64,000 nt of DNA from Anaerolineae bacterium. GTDB taxonomy: Bacteria; Chloroflexota; Anaerolineae; Aggregatilineales; Phototrophicaceae. The stretch is taken from contig JAJEFB010000052.1 in assembly GCA_022820665.1 (NCBI GenBank), positions 96,529 to 160,528 on the forward strand, in the 5' to 3' direction. Positions 8,519 to 17,092 of this stretch are shown in pieces. Within the stretch, counting starts at the first letter, position 1; every line of letters starts with the position of its first letter. The notes beneath the pieces are model-generated. The model saw nothing but the letters and a program-made list of their open reading frames with translations. It did no database searches and was not told where the DNA came from. The position numbers and the translations under genes were made by a program.

Positions 8519-9550
8519 TTAATCGCTGCCGGCGCCCACGCTCATGTCGGTCTTGTGAACCAGATTTGAATTGACATAAGTATTCTGGAACAGTTCTTGA
8601 TAGCTCTTTGGCAGCTCGCTGGCTTCGGCAAATTCCACCGCCGCTTTGACGATCCGCCGCGCCTCTTCCTCGTGCGATGCCAAAGTCGCTTTGACGCCCT
8701 TGTGCTTTTTTAAGATCTGATCGCGCAGGATCTTGATCGGCTCGCGACATTCCATCCATTCGCGCAACTCGGCCGACATATCTTCGCGAGCGTCGTATTG
8801 CTTGTCGGAAACGCCATGTCCCCGATAGCGATAGGTCACATGCTCCACCACAACCGGTCCATGGTTACGCGCATAATCGACCGCCTGCGTCGCAATATCA
8901 TAAACCTCCAGCGCATCCTGCCCGTTGACGCGGCCAAAGCTCTTGATGCCGTAAGCTTCCGCCTTGCGATGCAACTCAATTTGCCCGCTGGCGCGGTCCA
9001 CCTCGGTGCCCATGCCATAACCGTTGTTTTCAATTATCCAGACCACGGGCAGATCCCAGATCGAACTCATATTGAGCGATTCGTGGAAATAGCCATTGTT
9101 GGTGGCGCCGTCGCCGACATAGGTCATGGTGACATCATCGCTGCCGCGATAGCGCGCTTCCAGCGCAATACCCGCCGCCAGCGGCAAATGACCGCCGACA
9201 ATGGCATAGCCGCCCCAGAAATTGTGCTCGGCCGACGCCAGGTGCATCGAGCCGCCCTTGCCGCCGCTGCTGCCGGTCTTTTTGCCCATCATTTCCGCCA
9301 TCACAGCCCCGGGATCCATGCCCAAAATCAGCGCGATGCCATGGTCGCGATAGGCGGTGATGACATGGTCGCTGGGCCGCAAAGCCGCCATTGAACCCAC
9401 CCCGCTGGCTTCGTGCCCGCTATAAAGGTGCATGTATACACCGGTGATGCGTTTCTCTTCGTAGAGCCGATGGCAAGTTTCTTCGAATTCTCGGATCAGC
9501 ACCATCTGGCGGTACCAGTCCAAGAGCATTTCTTTGCTTGGTGATGCCAT
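8519..9550 (-). CDS. pdhA: Pyruvate dehydrogenase E1 component, alpha subunit
   Basis: A 343-residue E1 alpha subunit that binds thiamine diphosphate and decarboxylates pyruvate (or a related 2-oxo acid) with pdhB. The ThDP motif GDGATNNGYFHESLN is complete, and the phosphorylation-loop-like segment YRYRGHGVSD is present. AAGGGG precedes the ATG by 5 bases. It is the first gene of the operon; a TATACT box on the minus strand about 60 bases upstream may be its promoter. No E3 dihydrolipoamide dehydrogenase is found in this window. Branched-chain 2-oxo acids or acetoin are alternative substrates; the close match in layout favours pyruvate. Confidence 0.93.
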   Translation of the reverse strand: MASPSKEMLLDWYRQMVLIREFEETCHRLYEEKRITGVYMHLYSGHEASGVGSMAALRPSDHVITAYRDHGIALILGMDPGAVMAEMMGKKTGSSGGKGGSMHLASAEHNFWGGYAIVGGHLPLAAGIALEARYRGSDDVTMTYVGDGATNNGYFHESLNMSSIWDLPVVWIIENNGYGMGTEVDRASGQIELHRKAEAYGIKSFGRVNGQDALEVYDIATQAVDYARNHGPVVVEHVTYRYRGHGVSDKQYDAREDMSAELREWMECREPIKILRDQILKKHKGVKATLASHEEEARRIVKAAVEFAEASELPKSYQELFQNTYVNSNLVHKTDMSVGAGSD

Positions 9551-9647
9551 TGCGTCCCCTTCGCGCCACCGCGAAAAGCCGTTTCCATATAGAGCGGCAA
9601 GTATAACATAAAAGTTTTCTTTTTTTGTATTCTGGCTTTGCTGCGAC

Positions 9648-9679
9648 TTGACAAAACGCCAAACTGATCATATAGATCA
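9648..9679 (+). promoter_or_regulatory. Sigma70-type promoter with GATC inverted repeat over the -10 box
   Basis: TTGACA at 9648-9653 and TATAGA at 9671-9676 are separated by 17 bases, close to consensus. An inverted repeat TGATC (9665-9669)-ATATA-GATCA (9675-9679) covers the -10 box and holds two GATC sites. The promoter faces the methyltransferase gene starting at 9712. Methylation of these sites, or binding of the methyltransferase, could control the operon; that part is inference. Confidence 0.65.
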
Positions 9680-9711
9680 AATGTGCGAAGAGATGCTGGC
9701 AGGGCAGTAAC

Positions 9712-10555
9712 ATGAGGCAAAAGCCATTACCAGAAATCAACGCGGCAGCCAGGCCCTTTGTGAAGTGGGTTGGCGGCAAACGCAGTCTGCTGCCCGAACT
9801 GCTGGCGAGAAAGCCGGCGGCGTTCAATAATTACCACGAACCATTTCTCGGCGGTGGCGCTCTGTTTTTCGCATTACGTAATATGCAGCAACGGGGGGGG
9901 GGGGGCATTCCATCTCAGTGATATCAATTTCGACTTAATCAACACATATCAGGTTATCAAGCAAGATCCCGAACCCCTCATCGACAAGCTGCGGCAGTAC
10001 GCTCAAAGGCACTCCAAAACTTATTATTACCAAGTCCGAAAGCAGCATCATCTCGACGACCGCGTCGAGATAGCCGCCCGTTTCATTTACCTCAACAAAA
10101 CCTGTTACAACGGCCTCTGGCGCGTTAATAGCAAGGGCGAGTTCAACGTTCCGCTTGGCAGTTACAAAAATCCCGCAATTTGCCAGGAAAACATAATACG
10201 CGCCTGCCACCGCGCCTTGCAGGGAGTGGACATTCGACTGCGCGATTTCCGCAAGCTACAAGCGGGGCAGGACGACTTCGTCTATTTCGACCCGCCATAC
10301 CAGCCGCTCGACAAGACTTCGTTCACGCGCTACGCCAAAGATGATTTTGGCGTCAAAGAACAGGAAGCCCTGCGCGATCTTTGCCTCGCCCTGCATGACA
10401 AGGGAGCGAAGTTCATGCTTTCCAACAGCGATACCTCTTCCACGTTGTATGACAATCCCGTCTTCAAAGTCGCCACTGTCAAAGCGCCGCGCTTCGTGAA
10501 TTCCAAGGCGTCAGGTCGCGGCGCGGTGAACGAGCTATTGATAACGAATTACTAG
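9712..10555 (+). pseudogene. Dam-type DNA adenine methyltransferase, frameshifted in a poly-G tract
   Basis: The gene is split over two frames. Frame one from the ATG at 9712 encodes the AdoMet motif FVKWVGGKRSLLPEL and NNYHEPFLGGGALFFAL. After the G tract at 9893-9905 the homology continues in the +1 frame with HLSDINFDLINTYQVI, the Thr/Tyr-rich target region, the catalytic motif DPPY (10289-10300), and the C-terminal GRGAVNELLITNY typical of Dam/M.DpnII. Removing one G gives an uninterrupted protein of about 280 residues, the usual Dam length. The predicted target is GATC, by family. The break can be a phase-variable off state, a real pseudogene, or a homopolymer sequencing or assembly error. 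It shares a likely promoter at 9648 and an operon with the endonuclease gene at 10564. Confidence 0.85.
9893..9905 (+). repeat. Homopolymer tract of 13 G inside the methyltransferase gene
   Basis: Thirteen consecutive G bases encode the Gly-rich turn after ALRNMQQR. A 12-G version keeps the reading frame through to the stop at 10555. Tracts of this length are prone to slipped-strand mispairing, the usual mechanism of contingency loci. Confidence 0.9.
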
Positions 10556-10563
10556 GAGGCGGT

Positions 10564-11190
10564 TTGGAACGACAAGAAGCGATACGTCGATTACAGTTGT
10601 TGAAGGGTGAAGATTTGCACAAGGTAGGAGAACGTCATGGCATCTACGCCACTGTAAACGGCAAGCAAAATAAGGGATGGGCAGGGCAGGTTTGTGAACG
10701 ATACTTGGGACTGCCGTTGAACTCAGCAAGGAGCCCTAACTTTGGCTCCTGGGAACTGAAAGTTGTTCCATTAAAGTACCTCAAGAATGGGGCGCTCGTA
10801 TTCAAAGAAACCATGGCTATCTGTATGATTGATGCGGTCAATGTTGCCCAGAAGAACTTCTATGAAAGTCACCTGCTACAAAAACTGGCTAAGATGGTTG
10901 TCGTAGCTAGGACGGTTGGCAAGCACTACTCCGAGTCTTCATATATTGTCAAAGTAGCGGATTATGTGCTTAGTGAAGAGACATATGAACGTATCGAGAG
11001 AGATTATGACGAAGTGCGAAGCGTCATTTGTGATCCGAAGCGCGGTTTTGATTGCCTGGCTGGCAATATGGGTGTCTTAGTACAGCCAAGAACCAAAGGT
11101 CCGGGTCACGGATCCAAGAGCCGAGCATTTTATGCTAGAAAGGAACTGCTGAAAGAGATATTTGGCGACTTAAATGAAAGACTCAATTAG
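10564..11190 (+). CDS. MutH/Sau3AI-family endonuclease (restriction enzyme-like)
   Basis: A 208-residue protein matching the MutH/Sau3AI fold. GWAGQVCERYLGL (38-50) corresponds to the MutH helix KGWxGQLLE, and E64-L-K66 with the following KVVPLKYL and KETMAI is the PD-ExK core. These enzymes cut or nick at GATC. It starts with TTG, preceded by AGGAGG, nine bases after the methyltransferase stop, so the pair is an R-M operon. The family acidic residue before ELK seems to be Asn59 here (SPNFGSWELK), which may weaken or abolish cleavage; this needs an alignment. It could alternatively be a mismatch-repair nickase, but the adjacent methyltransferase favours restriction. Confidence 0.75.
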   Translation: MERQEAIRRLQLLKGEDLHKVGERHGIYATVNGKQNKGWAGQVCERYLGLPLNSARSPNFGSWELKVVPLKYLKNGALVFKETMAICMIDAVNVAQKNFYESHLLQKLAKMVVVARTVGKHYSESSYIVKVADYVLSEETYERIERDYDEVRSVICDPKRGFDCLAGNMGVLVQPRTKGPGHGSKSRAFYARKELLKEIFGDLNERLN

Positions 11191-11216
11191 CGATCTGGGT
11201 CAACGGCGGTACGCGA

Positions 11217-11561
11217 CTATTCCCCGCTTTCTTTCGGCGCGAAAAACTTGCTCACCATCACCACCACCACCGCGCCTAAAACGCCGACCAGAATCCCGCC
11301 GATGAATGGCACCTTGATCAATCCGGTGATGCCGACAATGGTTACAATCAATGATCCGACGAAACCGCCCAGGATGCCCAGCACGATATTGCCAATCAGC
11401 CCGTAACCTTCGCCCTGTACCAGGTTGCCCGCCAGATAACCGACGAAGCCCCATATCGCCAGCGATATGGCCAAGCCTATCAGCTTGCCCAACAATCCCG
11501 AAAGAAGCAAGGCGCCGATAATCACCGCGATGACGATTCCGATTCCGACTTTGAAGTTCAT
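11217..11561 (-). CDS. GlsB/YeaQ/YmgE-family membrane protein (transglycosylase-associated)
   Basis: This 114-residue protein has four hydrophobic segments and the family core GYLAGNLVQGEGYGLIGNI followed by GILGGFVGSLI. AGGAG precedes the ATG. Members are small general-stress inner-membrane proteins of unknown biochemical role. The protein is slightly longer than most homologues because of an extra hydrophobic N-terminal segment. It stands alone, convergent with the endonuclease gene and divergent from the ppk gene. Confidence 0.85.
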   Translation of the reverse strand: MNFKVGIGIVIAVIIGALLLSGLLGKLIGLAISLAIWGFVGYLAGNLVQGEGYGLIGNIVLGILGGFVGSLIVTIVGITGLIKVPFIGGILVGVLGAVVVVMVSKFFAPKESGE

Positions 11562-11737
11562 CCCGCAACTCCTGTTTTTGTAGCATTTCTATATTATACG
11601 CGAAGATGCGCCATTCGGTTGCGCCAAGTTTTCACCGTGCGATTGCCGGGACTGCTGCATTTGCTGGATATGCCGCGTACTGCCCCCATACCCCGGCTCA
11701 CAAGGAAGTCAAGGACCGCTTATCAAGCGAAAAGAGT

Positions 11738-11760
11738 CCCTCCCTCATTTTGGGGGAGGG
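11738..11760. repeat. Intergenic C/G-rich hairpin upstream of ppk
   Basis: CCCTCCCTCATTTTGGGGGAGGG forms a stem and is followed by a GTTTGGGGTGGGG block. It resembles the other C/G-rich palindromes of this window. It lies about 90 bases before the polyphosphate kinase start. Confidence 0.55.
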
Positions 11761-11849
11761 GTTTGGGGTGGGGGAAAACCAACTATTTCGCATTTCCGCT
11801 AATCTTACAGTATTATGAAGGCATAAATCGCGCTGAGTCAGGTAATGTT

Positions 11850-13991
11850 ATGAGTGAAGCAGTACAGAATCACTCCCCGCGGCTGTCGCCGGAAAACTTC
11901 ATCAACCGCGAGATCAGTACCCTGGACTTTCAAGAGCGGGTGCTGGCGCTGGCCGAGGACGAATCGACGCCATTGCTGGAGCGGGTGAAGTTTATCGCCA
12001 TTGTCGGCAACAACCTCGACGAATTTTATATGGTCCGCGTGGCTGGTTATTTCCAGAAGCTACACCTCAACAATCCCAAGACCCGTCCCGACGGCATCAC
12101 CCCAACCCAACTGCTGCGCACCATTCACGAAAGGGTCGCCGCTCTGATCGCGCGGCAGCGGCGCGTCCGGCGCCATGTTTTCGACCTGCTTGCAAAAGAG
12201 GGCATTCACTTTCTCAAGACGCGTCAATTGACGGACGACGAGCGCGACGCCGTATCCTACTATTTTCGCTCCGAGGTATTCCCGGTTCTAACACCGCTGG
12301 CGGTTGATCACGCCAGGCCCTTTCCCTTCATTTCCAATTTGAGCCTCAATCTGGGCGTTTATCTTGAACGCGCGGGCGATGATATGGCTTCGGGCTTCGA
12401 ATTTGCCCGTATCAAAGTGCCGGTTGATGTGCTGCCGCGCATCGTGCGCTTGGAATCGGTGATGGACAGTTATTCCGGCATCGAGCGGGACGGCTACCAC
12501 TTCCTGTGGATGGAGGACATTATCGCCGATCACTTGTCGGAACTCTTCCCCGGTATGCAAATTGTGGAGGCTTTTCCCTTTCGCATCTTGCGCAATGCCG
12601 ATATTGATTATGAGCACGAGCAGGACGAAGACCTGTTGGATGTGAAGTCCATCATCGAGCAGGGTGTGCGTGAGAGGCGCTTTGGCTCCGTGGTCCGTTT
12701 GAGCGTGCCTGCCGAGATTAGCGAGCGCATGCTTAACCGACTGATGAGCTCCCTGGAAGTGCCTTCCAACCGCGAAGTTTATACCATCGAAGGCGAGTTG
12801 GGGTCGGCGGATCTCTTCGAGGTTTTGCAGGTCGACAGGCCTGATCTCAAGGATCCGCCCTATGTGCCGCGGCTGCCGGAACCCTTCAACAAAGGTTCTG
12901 GCTTTTTTGAAGTCATCCGCAAACAGGATGTCATCGTCCACCATCCCTACGATTCTTTTTCGCCGGTCGAGGACTTTTTCAAACGCGCCTCGCGCGATCC
13001 GGACGTGCTGGCGATCAAGACAACGCTCTATCGCGTCGGTTCCAATTCCCCTGTTGTCAACGCGCTCATGGATGCCCGCGACAACGAAAAACAAGTGACC
13101 GTCCTGGTAGAGCTCAAAGCGCGCTTTGACGAGGAGAACAACCTGGAGTGGGTGACCGCGCTGGAAGAAAAAGGCGTCCACGTCGTCTACGGCGTGGAGG
13201 AACTTCCCGTCAAGACCCACGCCAAGATATCAATGGTCGTGCGCCGCGAACGAGACGGCTTGCGCCGTTATGTGCATCTGGGCACGGGCAATTACAACGC
13301 CACAACCGCGCGTCTTTATGCCGATATCGGTTTGTTCACCTGCGACGAACAGATCGCCGACGACGCCTCGCGGCTCTTCAACCGCTTGACAGGCTACGCC
13401 CCCGATACCGCCTACAGTCGCTTGCTGGTGGCGCCCGAATACCTGCATGACGCCCTCGTTTCGCTAATCGACAATGAAATCGCTGCGGCGGAGCGCGGCG
13501 AGCAAGCCCGCCTGATCTTCAAAATGAACCAGCTTGAAGAAGATCACATGATTGAAAAACTTTACGAGGCATCACAAGCCGGGGTCAAAATTGACCTGAT
13601 CGTCAGGGGCCTCTGCTGTTTGCGCGCCGGCATTCCGGGCTTGAGCGAGAATATCACCGTCAAGAGCATCGTGGGACGCTACCTGGAACATAGCCGCATC
13701 TACTATTTCCACAATGCCCCCGAACACCAACAACTCTATTTGGGCAGCGCCGACCTCATGCGTCGCAATCTGCTCAACCGCGTGGAAGTCGTCTTTCCCA
13801 TTCTTGATCCGCGTATTCAGTGGCGCGTCCTGCGCATCTTGCAGACCGATATTGAAGACATCAAGAACTCCTGGCTCCTAAAGAGCGATGGGCAGTATCA
13901 GCGTCTTTGGAACACCGAGGACATGAAGGCTTTCAATTCACACGTCCTTTATATGCAGAATAGCTACGGTCTCTGCGAAACGCCCGACTAG
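11850..13991 (+). CDS. ppk1: Polyphosphate kinase 1
   Basis: A 713-residue PPK1, which reversibly transfers the terminal phosphate of ATP to polyphosphate. All four regions are present: the N-terminal helical domain (FINREISTLDFQERVLALA), the head domain, and two phospholipase-D-like C domains. The likely autophosphorylated His is H457 in KTHAKISMV and the second active-site His is H621 in IYYFHNA; HLGTGNYNATTARLYAD is the conserved C1 segment. The ATG at 11850 is chosen because homology starts there; the frame is open 77 codons upstream across a repeat-bearing intergenic stretch. No exopolyphosphatase lies next to it. Confidence 0.95.
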   Translation: MSEAVQNHSPRLSPENFINREISTLDFQERVLALAEDESTPLLERVKFIAIVGNNLDEFYMVRVAGYFQKLHLNNPKTRPDGITPTQLLRTIHERVAALIARQRRVRRHVFDLLAKEGIHFLKTRQLTDDERDAVSYYFRSEVFPVLTPLAVDHARPFPFISNLSLNLGVYLERAGDDMASGFEFARIKVPVDVLPRIVRLESVMDSYSGIERDGYHFLWMEDIIADHLSELFPGMQIVEAFPFRILRNADIDYEHEQDEDLLDVKSIIEQGVRERRFGSVVRLSVPAEISERMLNRLMSSLEVPSNREVYTIEGELGSADLFEVLQVDRPDLKDPPYVPRLPEPFNKGSGFFEVIRKQDVIVHHPYDSFSPVEDFFKRASRDPDVLAIKTTLYRVGSNSPVVNALMDARDNEKQVTVLVELKARFDEENNLEWVTALEEKGVHVVYGVEELPVKTHAKISMVVRRERDGLRRYVHLGTGNYNATTARLYADIGLFTCDEQIADDASRLFNRLTGYAPDTAYSRLLVAPEYLHDALVSLIDNEIAAAERGEQARLIFKMNQLEEDHMIEKLYEASQAGVKIDLIVRGLCCLRAGIPGLSENITVKSIVGRYLEHSRIYYFHNAPEHQQLYLGSADLMRRNLLNRVEVVFPILDPRIQWRVLRILQTDIEDIKNSWLLKSDGQYQRLWNTEDMKAFNSHVLYMQNSYGLCETPD

Positions 13992-14077
13992 GGCAGTGCA
14001 TTGAAGTCTCTTGAAACAGCAATTGTCGACACTTTCGTCATCAGAAAACTCGCGTTGATACAACGTCGAAACCAGGT

Positions 14078-14106
14078 TCCCCCATTGCAATGGAGGATTG
14101 AGGGGG
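14078..14106. repeat. Intergenic palindromic repeat between ppk and the amidohydrolase
   Basis: TCCCCCATTGCAATGGAGG followed by ATTGAGGGGG. Same arrangement as the repeats at 4064 and 23085. Confidence 0.6.
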
Positions 14107-14143
14107 TGTTTGAAATGGCAGAATTAACGAGAATACCTAAGCC

Positions 14144-15763
14144 ATGACCCAACCCACAACCCGCCTCCGAAACGGCGCCATCTACGACGGGACAGGCAGC
14201 CCGCCCACCACCGCCGACATCCTCATCGCCGGCGACCGCGTCGCAGCCATCGGCGATCTATCCGACGCTTCCGCGTCGCAAACCATCGACCTCGACGGAC
14301 TGGCCGTCGCCCCGGGCTTCATCAACATGCTCAGCTGGGCTACCGAATCCCTGATCGAAGACGGCCGCTCCATGAGCGATATCAAGCAAGGCGTCACCCT
14401 CGAAGTCATGGGCGAGGGCACCTCCATGGGACCACTCAGCGACGCCATGAAAGAATCGCGCGATACCATCCTCTCCACCGCCGATATCCAATACGACATC
14501 GAATGGACCACCCTGGGCGAATACCTGGAATTCCTTGAGCGCAAGGGCGTGGCGACCAATGTCGCCTCTTTCGTCGGCTCGGCCACGTTGCGGGTTCACG
14601 CCGCCGGTTATGACGACCGCCCGGTGACCGACGCCGAAATGACCGAGATGAAGCGCCTGCTGCACGGAGCCATGCGCGACGGCGCAATGGGCATGTCCGC
14701 CGCCCTGATCTATCCTCCCGCGACCTACCAAAGCACCGAAGAACTGATCGAACTCTGCCGCGTGGTCGCGGCATACGATGGCATGTATATCACGCACCTG
14801 CGCAGCGAACGCGCGCGCTTCATGGAGGCGCTGGACGAACTGATCCAGATCATGCGCCAAACGGGCCTGACCGGCGAGATTTATCACCTCAAAGCCTCGG
14901 GAGAAGCCAACTGGCATCTGATGGACGACGCCATCGCGAAAGTCGAAGCGGCGCGCGCCGACGGTCTGCCGCTGACCGCTGATATGTATACCTATCCCTA
15001 TAGCGGCACTGGCTTGGCTTCTTGCATACCAGCCTGGGCGCACGACGGCGGCTTCGCAGCCATGATCGAGCGTCTGAAAGACCCGGCGACGCGCGAGCGC
15101 ATTAAAGTCGAAATGAACCAGCCCGGCGAAAATTGGGAGAATATGTTCTACGACAATGGACCCGACCGCATCATGTTGGCCGGCCTTGCCAAAAAAGAAT
15201 TGCGAGCCTACCAGGGCAAGACCCTGCGCCAGGTCATGGAGGAACGCGGGACTGCGGCGACCGATACCGTCATCGACTTGCTGATCCAAGACAACAGCCG
15301 CATCTTCACGCTCTATTTCAGCATGTCCGAGGACAATCTGCGGGAGCAAGTGCAACTGCCCTGGGTCAGCTTCTGCTCCGATGCCGGTTCCATCGCCAGC
15401 GAGGGCGCCTTTTTGAGCTATCATCCCCATCCGCGCGCTTATGGCAGCTTCGCCCGCGTCATCGGCAAGTACGTTCGCGATGAGGGCTTGGTCACATTGC
15501 AGGACGCCGTGCGCCGTCTTTCCGGTTTCGCCGCCGACAACCTCAAGCTGGTGGATCGCGGTTATCTCAAACCGGGTTATTTTGCCGATCTGGCCGTCTT
15601 TGATCCGGCGGAAGTGCGAGACCACTCCGTGCCGGGCGATCCCCATCGCTATAGCGACGGCATGGTACACGTCTTCGTCAATGGTGTAGGGGTATTGCGC
15701 GATGGCGAACACACGGGGCGGATGCCGGGCCGCGTCGTTCGTGGTCCCGGTTGGCGGGGATGA
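14144..15763 (+). CDS. N-acyl-D-amino-acid deacylase-like amidohydrolase
   Basis: A 539-residue amidohydrolase-superfamily protein of the D-aminoacylase type. The N-terminal beta-sandwich (RLRNGAIYDGTGSPPTTADI), the TIM barrel (GITHLRSE-like YITHLRSERARF and EIYHLKASG) and the C-terminal composite domain (KPGYFADLAVFDPAEVRD, DGMVHVFVNGV) are visible. The usual HxH metal motif after PGFID is replaced: the sequence reads PGFINMLSWATES, as in a subgroup of D-aminoacylase-like proteins. Metal binding must rely on the remaining His and Cys residues, or the enzyme has changed activity. No signal peptide is seen, so it is probably cytosolic. Confidence 0.8.
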   Translation: MTQPTTRLRNGAIYDGTGSPPTTADILIAGDRVAAIGDLSDASASQTIDLDGLAVAPGFINMLSWATESLIEDGRSMSDIKQGVTLEVMGEGTSMGPLSDAMKESRDTILSTADIQYDIEWTTLGEYLEFLERKGVATNVASFVGSATLRVHAAGYDDRPVTDAEMTEMKRLLHGAMRDGAMGMSAALIYPPATYQSTEELIELCRVVAAYDGMYITHLRSERARFMEALDELIQIMRQTGLTGEIYHLKASGEANWHLMDDAIAKVEAARADGLPLTADMYTYPYSGTGLASCIPAWAHDGGFAAMIERLKDPATRERIKVEMNQPGENWENMFYDNGPDRIMLAGLAKKELRAYQGKTLRQVMEERGTAATDTVIDLLIQDNSRIFTLYFSMSEDNLREQVQLPWVSFCSDAGSIASEGAFLSYHPHPRAYGSFARVIGKYVRDEGLVTLQDAVRRLSGFAADNLKLVDRGYLKPGYFADLAVFDPAEVRDHSVPGDPHRYSDGMVHVFVNGVGVLRDGEHTGRMPGRVVRGPGWRG

Positions 15764-15819
15764 TCAGCCGTAAGCGCAACCTGAAGTGAGAAAATACGTA
15801 GAGATATTGTCCTGTGCAA

Positions 15820-15836
15820 CCCCTAATGATTGGGGG
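15820..15836. repeat. Short intergenic hairpin CCCC...GGGG
   Basis: CCCCTAATGATTGGGGG is a short palindrome of the dispersed intergenic family. It lies just upstream of a TATAAT box. Confidence 0.5.
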
Positions 15837-15857
15837 AGCGGGAGAGGCGTCGTGTTA

Positions 15858-15866
15858 TGGTATAAT
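15858..15866 (+). promoter_or_regulatory. Possible extended -10 promoter for the SPFH gene
   Basis: TGGTATAAT at 15858-15866 is a consensus extended -10 element, 52 bases before the ATG at 15918. No good -35 box is seen, which extended -10 promoters can tolerate. Confidence 0.45.
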
Positions 15867-15917
15867 CATGCGAGCAATTGAGAAAAGGAAACGTTAAGGC
15901 GTTTAGAAGGAGCAGTC

Positions 15918-16955
15918 ATGAACTTTGGTTCGATCTTACAAGTGGTCGCCATACTTGCCTTTGGCGTTGGCATCCTCGGCGTAGCCTTCACCTTCACCCT
16001 GGCTTCCCAGGGCAGGTCGGCGCGCGGCGGGGTACTGCTGGCGCTGGTGGGTTTCGTCGGCGGTATCGTGCTCTTTATCGTCAGTTCGGGTATCTTGATC
16101 GTGCCACCGGCGCGGGCGGCGGTCATCGTCAACGTGCTTTCCGGTGAATTGGAGGATCCGGCGCGGGCGCCGGGCACCTCGATCATTATCCCGGGTTTGC
16201 AGGAATTCATCATCTACCCGACAGATCAGCAGGAATACACCATGTCCGGCATCACCACCGAAGGCCGGATACAAGGCAACGATGCCGTGGAAGCGCTGAC
16301 CGTCGACGGTCAGGAAATTCGTCTGGACATCACCGTGCTCTATCGTATCGATCGTGAAGATGTCAATTTTATCCATTTGAATTGGCAGAGTCGTTACGAA
16401 TCCGATTTCATCCGTCCGACCGTCCGCGCTGTAGCCCGTGATGTGGTCTCTCAATTTGAAGCGGAAGCGATATACGGCTTGGAGCGGGAAGCGCTGGGCG
16501 GGCGCATCTCCCAGTTGGTGGCCGAACGCATGTCGCAACAAGGCTTGACCCTGACTTCGCTGCTGGTCCGCCAGATCGACTTCAACGACTCCTTCGCGCA
16601 ATCGATTGAAGAAAAACAGATCGAGGAACAGAAGCTGCAACGCGCCCGCACCGAAGCGGAACGTGTACAAACCGAAGCCAGCGGTCGCGCCGATGCGGCC
16701 GAGCAAGAAGCGCGCGGTCGCGCCAACGCCCGCTTGATCGAAGCGCAAGCCGAAGCGGAAGCCTTGCGCGTGATCAGCGATCAGATCGCCGCCAATCCCA
16801 ACCTGATCCAGTATCTCTATGTCGCCAACCTGTCGGACAACGTCTCCTTCGCCCTGCTGCCATCGGATTCGCCCTTCATCTTCAACGTCGACGATTTCGC
16901 GGATCTGGGCGCGGACTTCGAGGCGCCGCAGCCCAACCTCAATACCAGCGGCTAG
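15918..16955 (+). CDS. SPFH/band-7 (prohibitin-like) membrane protein
   Basis: This 345-residue protein starts with two hydrophobic segments (about 8-30 and 38-62). The SPFH domain follows (PPARAAVIVNVLSG to about residue 215), then a charged Glu/Ala-rich coiled coil (EEKQIEEQKLQRARTEAERV ...) and a short acidic tail. The prohibitin subgroup is suggested by the short N-terminus and the RQIDFNDSFAQSIEEKQ segment. Such proteins form large membrane rings that organise microdomains and regulate membrane proteases. AAGGAG precedes the ATG. A strong terminator follows, so this is a single-gene transcript. Confidence 0.88.
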   Translation: MNFGSILQVVAILAFGVGILGVAFTFTLASQGRSARGGVLLALVGFVGGIVLFIVSSGILIVPPARAAVIVNVLSGELEDPARAPGTSIIIPGLQEFIIYPTDQQEYTMSGITTEGRIQGNDAVEALTVDGQEIRLDITVLYRIDREDVNFIHLNWQSRYESDFIRPTVRAVARDVVSQFEAEAIYGLEREALGGRISQLVAERMSQQGLTLTSLLVRQIDFNDSFAQSIEEKQIEEQKLQRARTEAERVQTEASGRADAAEQEARGRANARLIEAQAEAEALRVISDQIAANPNLIQYLYVANLSDNVSFALLPSDSPFIFNVDDFADLGADFEAPQPNLNTSG

Positions 16956-16981
16956 CCCGGCAAATCACATTCGCAATGTCG

Positions 16982-17016
16982 AAAGGCGCTCCCATCGGGG
17001 AGCGCCTTTTGGTTTT
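16982..17016 (+). terminator. Rho-independent terminator of the SPFH gene
   Basis: AAAGGCGCTCCC (16982-16993), loop ATCG, then GGGAGCGCCTTTT (16998-17010) continuing into GGTTTT. A 9-bp GC-rich stem followed by T residues is a textbook terminator. Confidence 0.9.
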
Positions 17017-17092
17017 GATCGCGGAAGCCTGTGCGTCTGCATGCCGCGACAGATACAATTGAGGGCAGGCAATTCAAAAAGGGGAAAGGTCG

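Noticed and set aside
8463..8759. N-terminal extension of pdhB
   Set aside because: The frame overlaps the end of pdhA and has no family similarity; the ATG at 8462 has a good ribosome site.
14258..15712. 484-codon minus-strand frame opposite the amidohydrolase
   Set aside because: It is the complementary shadow of a clear amidohydrolase gene and shows no domain of its own.
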